Assembly: GCA_004195325.1 (NCBI GenBank)
Contig: SDWO01000034.1
Location: 1 to 38,079 of the forward strand
Length of the DNA: 38,079 nucleotides
Direction of reading: 5' to 3'
From: Candidatus Izemoplasma acidinucleici
GTDB taxonomy: Bacteria; Bacillota_I; Bacilli_A; Izemoplasmatales; Izemoplasmataceae
Shown one piece after another: positions 34,448 through 38,079 of this stretch. Both the position numbers and the translations under genes were made by a program. Position 1 is the stretch's first letter; each line of letters starts with the position of its first letter. Under the pieces are notes generated by a model. The model was given only the letters and a program-made list of their open reading frames with translations, was not told where the DNA came from and searched no databases.

Positions 34448-34972
34448 CTACATACCTAAGATATAACGAAATTCCTTAATATAATGTCTGGTGACTTCTA
34501 ATTGGATTCCGTTATTTAGTTCTAATGTCAACTTACCATTAAAGGTAGGTTTTATTTTTGAGATGTGATGCAAAGATACAATGTATGATTTTGAAATTCG
34601 AATAAAGAGTTTACTCTTATACATTTCTTCTAATTCATATAGTTTTAACTTCGTACTATACTCATTACCCTTTGTATGAATGTATGTATCATTATTAATT
34701 CCTTCAAAATATCTAATATCCTTTAAATGAATCAATTCTAACTCTTCACCCTTTTTACCAAGAATATGATTATTGCTCTTTTTGAAATAGCCGGCTTTGC
34801 TAAGCAATAATCTTACTTCTTGCTTATTATAAGATTCAAATACAATATTGATACAGTCATTTATAGGTGGAAAACCATTCTCAATAAGGGCATAAACACT
34901 ATCCTTTTGAATTTGGATTCCTAAATCATTTTCAATTGTCTTTTGATCTGTTTTTGATTTAATTACCTTCAT
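34448..34972 (-). CDS. LytTR-domain transcriptional regulator
   Basis: 174 residues from the ATG at 34972, after GAGGTGAAAGAT; an in-frame GTG at 34981 is inside the ribosome binding site. The LytTR DNA-binding domain covers about residues 72-174 (IRYFEGINNDTYIHTKGNEY, then FIRISKSYIVSLHHISKIKP and LELNNGIQLEVTRHYIKEFR). The N-terminal 70 residues form no receiver domain. With the membrane gene downstream it is a LytTR regulatory system of the HdrM/HdrR or DUF3021 kind. A two-copy site typical for this family lies 58 bases upstream (35030-35059), so it probably regulates itself. Confidence 0.88.
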   Translation of the reverse strand: MKVIKSKTDQKTIENDLGIQIQKDSVYALIENGFPPINDCINIVFESYNKQEVRLLLSKAGYFKKSNNHILGKKGEELELIHLKDIRYFEGINNDTYIHTKGNEYSTKLKLYELEEMYKSKLFIRISKSYIVSLHHISKIKPTFNGKLTLELNNGIQLEVTRHYIKEFRYILGM

Positions 34973-35009
34973 ATCTTTCACCTCGTCCTCATTATATTAG
35001 ATATAAATC

Positions 35010-35015
35010 ATTATA
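35010..35015 (-). promoter_or_regulatory. Extended -10 of the LytTR-DUF3021 operon
   Basis: On the minus strand TGT precedes TATAAT (35015-35010). The expected -35 is poor (TCACTT) and overlaps the proximal LytTR repeat, as in activator-dependent promoters. Confidence 0.6.
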
Positions 35016-35029
35016 ACAATAAATCCAAG

Positions 35030-35059
35030 GTAAAGTGACATATTCATAATGTAAAGTGA
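35030..35059 (-). promoter_or_regulatory. LytTR operator: two 9-bp direct repeats with 12-bp spacer
   Basis: GTAAAGTGA occurs at 35030-35038 and again at 35051-35059 (TCACTTTAC on the coding strand). Perfect 9-bp repeats spaced 12 bases, 21 bases centre to centre, are the standard LytTR binding architecture. It lies immediately upstream of the operon's -10. Confidence 0.72.
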
Positions 35060-35091
35060 AAATCAGAAAATGAGAGCGTATTTGAGCATAT

Positions 35092-35112
35092 GACAAAAAT
35101 ATATTATTTGTC
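35092..35112. repeat. Inverted repeat upstream of tldD
   Basis: GACAAA (35092-35097) and TTTGTC (35107-35112) are separated by nine bases. A related GACA/TGTC pair occurs at 35163-35173 (GACAAAGTGTC). Possible operator; no protein can be named. Confidence 0.35.
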
Positions 35113-35182
35113 TCTTTTACACAGGGTGCGAAACGGCTTAACAAGGCCATAAAAAGCATTATGACAAAGTGTCGTTTTTTGC

Positions 35183-35212
35183 TTGTTTTTTAATGTTTTT
35201 ATATGATATAAT
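35183..35212 (+). promoter_or_regulatory. Promoter of tldD-pmbA
   Basis: TTGTTT (35183-35188), 18 bases, TATAAT (35207-35212) with TGA before it (extended -10). Leader of about 32 bases ends in AAAGGAGGA. Confidence 0.65.
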
Positions 35213-35250
35213 TACAATATGATAAAAATACAAATATAAAGGAGGATTTT

Positions 35251-36645
35251 ATGTTAGACAAAAAACTAATTACAAAAATCCTAGAAGCAGCGTTAACTAC
35301 AAACGCAGATTTTGCAGAAGTATTTATTGAAGATAAGTTTTCTACTTCAGCATCATTATTATCAAACAAAGTTGAATCAGTAAACAACAGTATTGATTTT
35401 GGTGTAGGTGTTCGTGTTGCTAAAGGATTCCAAAGTGTATATGGGTACACAAATAGTCAAAAAGAAGAGGAACTAGTTAAACTAGCTTCTGATTTGGCAC
35501 AATCTTTCCCTGGAGAACCTCAAGGTGTTACATTTGAACTGGAAGAGATGAAAGTTGGAGATGCTCATAAAATTAAAATGTTACCATCAGAAGTAACAAT
35601 ACAAGATAAAATTGCTGTTATGAAAAGAGCAAATACAGCTGCTAGAAAATACAGTGAAGAAATTTCGCAAGTAGCAGTTCGTTTCCAAGATTATGCACAA
35701 AAAATCTGGGTAGCAAACACTGAAGGGACATATGTACATGATGTACGTGTCCGTACTAGATTGGCAATCAATAGTGTTGCTGGAACAGATGGTGTTATGC
35801 AAAGTGGATTTAATGGTCCTGGTGGACATTATGGTTTTGAATTCTACTCTGAACAAATCAATGTAGAAGATGAAGCTACAGAAGCTTCAAGAATCGCTGT
35901 AACAATGTTACACGCAGATGAATGCCCAAGTGGTAAGATCCCAGTTGTTATTGACAATGGATTTGGTGGAGTTATTTTCCATGAAGCAGTTGGACACAGT
36001 TTAGAAGCAACAAGTGTTGCTAAAGGAGCTAGTGTATTTACTGGTATGAAAGGTAAGAAAATCGCATCTGATTTAATTACAGCTATTGATGATGGAACAA
36101 TCCCTAATGCATGGGGTAGTGCTACATATGATGATGAAGGTAACCTTCAAAAACGTCGTGTGTTAATCAAAGATGGAGTACTAAATTCATATATGATCGA
36201 TAAACTAAACGCAAAACGTATGGGCGACAAATGTACAAATAGTGGACGTCGTCAATCTTATAGATTCGCTCCAACTTCACGTATGACAAATACGTATATT
36301 GATAATGGAGAATCTACATTTGAAGAAATTATCGCAGCTACTAAATATGGTTTATACGCCAAGAAAATGGGTGGAGGAAGTGTTAATCCTGCTACAGGAG
36401 ACTTCAACTTTGCTGTTGGTGAAGGATATATGATTAGAGATGGTAAAATCGCTGAAGCAGTTCGTGGAGCTACATTAGTTGGAACTGGTAAAGAAGCGTT
36501 ATTAGGAGTAGATATGGTTGGAAATAACTTGAAGACAGCACAAGGTATGTGCGGAAGTTCTTCAGGAAGTATACCAACTGATGTTGGACAACCTACAATC
36601 CGTTTGTCAGAAATGACTGTCGGCGGAAGAAAGGGGGCAAACTAA
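35251..36645 (+). CDS. tldD: Metalloprotease TldD
   Basis: 464 residues. TldD and PmbA (TldE) form a heterodimeric protease that degrades unfolded or modified peptides, with zinc bound by the HExxxH motif, here HEAVGH at 244-249. The N-terminal domain (about 20-110, ADFAEVFIEDKFSTSASLLS) and the C-terminal barrel (MGGGSVNPATGDFNFAVGEG, then TAQGMCGSSSGSIPTDVGQP) are family-typical. The start follows AAGGAGGATTTT. The stop overlaps the pmbA start by one base (TAATG). No peptide substrate gene is next to it in the window, so a housekeeping role is likely. Confidence 0.93.
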   Translation: MLDKKLITKILEAALTTNADFAEVFIEDKFSTSASLLSNKVESVNNSIDFGVGVRVAKGFQSVYGYTNSQKEEELVKLASDLAQSFPGEPQGVTFELEEMKVGDAHKIKMLPSEVTIQDKIAVMKRANTAARKYSEEISQVAVRFQDYAQKIWVANTEGTYVHDVRVRTRLAINSVAGTDGVMQSGFNGPGGHYGFEFYSEQINVEDEATEASRIAVTMLHADECPSGKIPVVIDNGFGGVIFHEAVGHSLEATSVAKGASVFTGMKGKKIASDLITAIDDGTIPNAWGSATYDDEGNLQKRRVLIKDGVLNSYMIDKLNAKRMGDKCTNSGRRQSYRFAPTSRMTNTYIDNGESTFEEIIAATKYGLYAKKMGGGSVNPATGDFNFAVGEGYMIRDGKIAEAVRGATLVGTGKEALLGVDMVGNNLKTAQGMCGSSSGSIPTDVGQPTIRLSEMTVGGRKGAN

Positions 36646-37952
36646 TGAATTTTGATAAATTATTTGCCTTGGCCAAAGAAAAAGGTCTTGAAGATATCCA
36701 GGTAACAGTTTCAGGTGGAACAGAGTTTGACGTGGAAGTGTTCAAAGGAGAATTAGATAAATATACAATCGCAGATACTGCTAAATTAAATGCTAAAGGT
36801 ATTTATAAAGGAAAAATGGGTACAGTTCAAACCGAGATAATTAATGATACAATATTTGACTTTATCGTTGATAGTATTATTAACAGCGCTGAACAAATCG
36901 ATAGTGAAGATGAAGTTTTCATCTATGCTGGAGATAAAGAGTATCCTGAAATAACAGGGTTATTGAATCTAGAATTAGATAAAGTAGCAGCTAAGCAAAA
37001 AATAGAAGATACATTCAATTTAGAGCAATTGGTTTTAGCAAAAGATGACAGAATGAACATGGTTCAAGCATTCTATGGTGAGGGAACTACTAAAGTTGTC
37101 ATCCAAAACTCAAAAGGTCTAAAACTTGAAAAAGAAGTAAACAGCGCAATGTTTGGTGTTTATGCTATCGCTAGTGATGGAGAAGATCAACGTACTGCTT
37201 TTGAGTTTATTTTTACAAATGACTACAATGATTTCGATTTCGAAGACTTAGCAACGAAAGCTGCTAAAAAAGCAGTTGCCTTATTAGGAGCTAAACCATG
37301 TGAATCTGGAGAATATGAAATACTATTGTCAGCAGCAGCTTCAAATAGCCTTTTACATCCATACGTTGGGATGTTTAGTGCGGAAGCAGTTCAAAAAGGT
37401 GTATCTTTATTAAAAGGTAAAATCGGAGAACAAATCGCAAATAAATTAATAACTATCGTTGATGATCCATTTAAAGCCAAATCACCAAAATCAGGATCGT
37501 TTGATGATGAAGGTGTCTCAACTAAATATAAAGAGTTAGTATCAAAAGGTAAATTAACAGGTTATATGCACAGTTTAAAAACTGCCAAAAAAGATAATGT
37601 AGGAGCAACAGGAAACGGGTCTTCAGTAAGACCTACTAACTTCTATATCTTACCTGGAGAAGCAAAATATGATGATTTAGTAGCTTCAATGAAAAAAGGA
37701 TTGGTTATTACTGATTTGGCTGGGACTCACGCTGGTGCGAACGCAATTAGTGGAGATTTCAGTTTACAAGCTTCAGGATTCCTTGTTGAAGATGGTAAAA
37801 TAATTCGTCCAGTTGCTTTGATCACAGTGGCAGGTAATTACTTAGAATTATTAACAAATGTAGAAGCAGTAAGTAACGATTTAGAGTTTAATTTTGGGTT
37901 TATTGGAAGTCCATCATTAAAAATCAAATCATTGGTTGTTTCTGGACTATAA
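36645..37952 (+). CDS. pmbA: TldE/PmbA, inactive-subunit partner of TldD
   Basis: 435 residues, the second half of the TldD/TldE protease. It lacks the HExxxH motif, as expected for TldE. The core is recognised by FDDEGVSTKYKELVSKGKLT, AKKDNVGATGNGSSVRPTNF and SGDFSLQASGFLVEDGKI. The ribosome binding site AAAGGGGGCA lies inside the end of tldD, so synthesis of the two subunits is coupled. It ends in a hairpin terminator at 37959. Confidence 0.92.
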   Translation: MNFDKLFALAKEKGLEDIQVTVSGGTEFDVEVFKGELDKYTIADTAKLNAKGIYKGKMGTVQTEIINDTIFDFIVDSIINSAEQIDSEDEVFIYAGDKEYPEITGLLNLELDKVAAKQKIEDTFNLEQLVLAKDDRMNMVQAFYGEGTTKVVIQNSKGLKLEKEVNSAMFGVYAIASDGEDQRTAFEFIFTNDYNDFDFEDLATKAAKKAVALLGAKPCESGEYEILLSAAASNSLLHPYVGMFSAEAVQKGVSLLKGKIGEQIANKLITIVDDPFKAKSPKSGSFDDEGVSTKYKELVSKGKLTGYMHSLKTAKKDNVGATGNGSSVRPTNFYILPGEAKYDDLVASMKKGLVITDLAGTHAGANAISGDFSLQASGFLVEDGKIIRPVALITVAGNYLELLTNVEAVSNDLEFNFGFIGSPSLKIKSLVVSGL

Positions 37953-37958
37953 AAAAAG

Positions 37959-37980
37959 AAGGCCATGAAAGTGGTCTTTT
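37959..37980 (+). terminator. Terminator after pmbA
   Basis: AAGGCCAT (37959-37966) pairs with GTGGTCTT (37971-37978) with two G-T pairs around a GAAA loop, followed by T residues. Confidence 0.85.
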
Positions 37981-37993
37981 CTTTTAGACTTTT

Positions 37994-38054
37994 TTGATAT
38001 TATTGAGTTATATGTTAAAATATGGTTACTGAAAAGTTTTCGCAAGAAGAGGTG
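37994..38054 (+). promoter_or_regulatory. Promoter and ribosome binding site of a gene beyond the window
   Basis: TTGATA (37994-37999), 16 bases, TAAAAT (38016-38021) with TGT before it. AGAAGAGGTG at 38045-38054 is a ribosome binding site. The start codon would fall where the adapter begins (38061), so the gene itself is lost. Confidence 0.6.
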
Positions 38055-38060
38055 TAACTA

Positions 38061-38079
38061 CTGTCTCTTATACACATCT
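38061..38079. other. Nextera/Tn5 mosaic-end adapter (artefact), inverted copy
   Basis: Exact reverse complement of bases 1-19. Untrimmed library adapter ends the contig. Confidence 0.97.

Noticed and set aside
35113-35200. A small non-coding RNA gene between the LytTR and tldD promoters
   Set aside because: A weak imperfect hairpin with T-rich sequence is present, but no promoter or conserved fold can be supported.

Overview
The window is AT-rich, with strong GGAGG/GAGGTG ribosome binding sites, TGG for tryptophan and TGA kept as a stop (used once, at 26113-26115). Gene order is Firmicutes-like: dnaX-ybaB-recR, DUF1934-rpoE-pyrG, a T-box leader on asnS, and LytTR-DUF3021. Together with a mycoplasma-like nuclease/ABC-transporter/DHH neighbourhood, this points to a standard-code relative of the Mollicutes (Izemoplasma- or Acholeplasma-like). 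That placement is inference; there is no rRNA gene here. Both ends carry a 19-base Tn5/Nextera mosaic-end sequence (1-19 and 38061-38079). These are library adapter, not genome, and they cut off a gene at each end.

Layout. 20-1326 (-): start of a large DUF4011-type helicase with a Lon/RadA-like domain nested in it. 1474-3141 (+): promoter, T-box and asnS. 3177-5479 (-): membrane operon of an unknown gene, nfeD, a frameshifted RDD gene and an SPFH protein. 5614-8685 (+): TtcA-like tRNA thiolase, a PEPCK/HPr-kinase-like P-loop protein and an NTF2-like protein. 8707-10056 (-): mnmE. 10124-13875 (+): membrane protein, dnaX-ybaB-recR and a small membrane protein.

14134-25078 (+) is the main accessory block. 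A complete CUT1-type ABC importer (ATPase, two permeases, binding lipoprotein) is followed by a staphylococcal-nuclease-like lipoprotein, a giant Ig/OB/LTD surface lipoprotein broken by a frameshift, and, as a separate unit, a second nuclease lipoprotein with PASTA-like repeats. Two overlapping DHH (NrnA-like) phosphoesterases follow at 25177-27074. Read together, this looks like a salvage route for extracellular nucleic acid: bind DNA at the surface, cut it, import the products and finish short oligonucleotides in the cytoplasm.

27209-31065 (+): Na/Pi cotransporter with a PhoU tail, PhoB-like regulator and PhoR-like kinase, with a Pho-box-like repeat upstream. Phosphate released from DNA would fit this neighbour. 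31185-33978 (+): DUF1934, an RNA polymerase delta subunit with an enlarged Lys/Ala tract, and pyrG behind a leader that looks like the CTP-sensing G-reiteration attenuator. 34006-34972 (-): DUF3021 and LytTR regulator with a textbook LytTR direct-repeat site upstream. 35251-37952 (+): tldD-pmbA. A promoter and ribosome binding site at the right edge belong to a gene lost beyond the adapter.

The observations most worth following are the nucleic-acid salvage locus and its DNA-binding-type scaffold, the nested Lon-like/DUF4011 helicase, the pyrG leader, and the LytTR operator.
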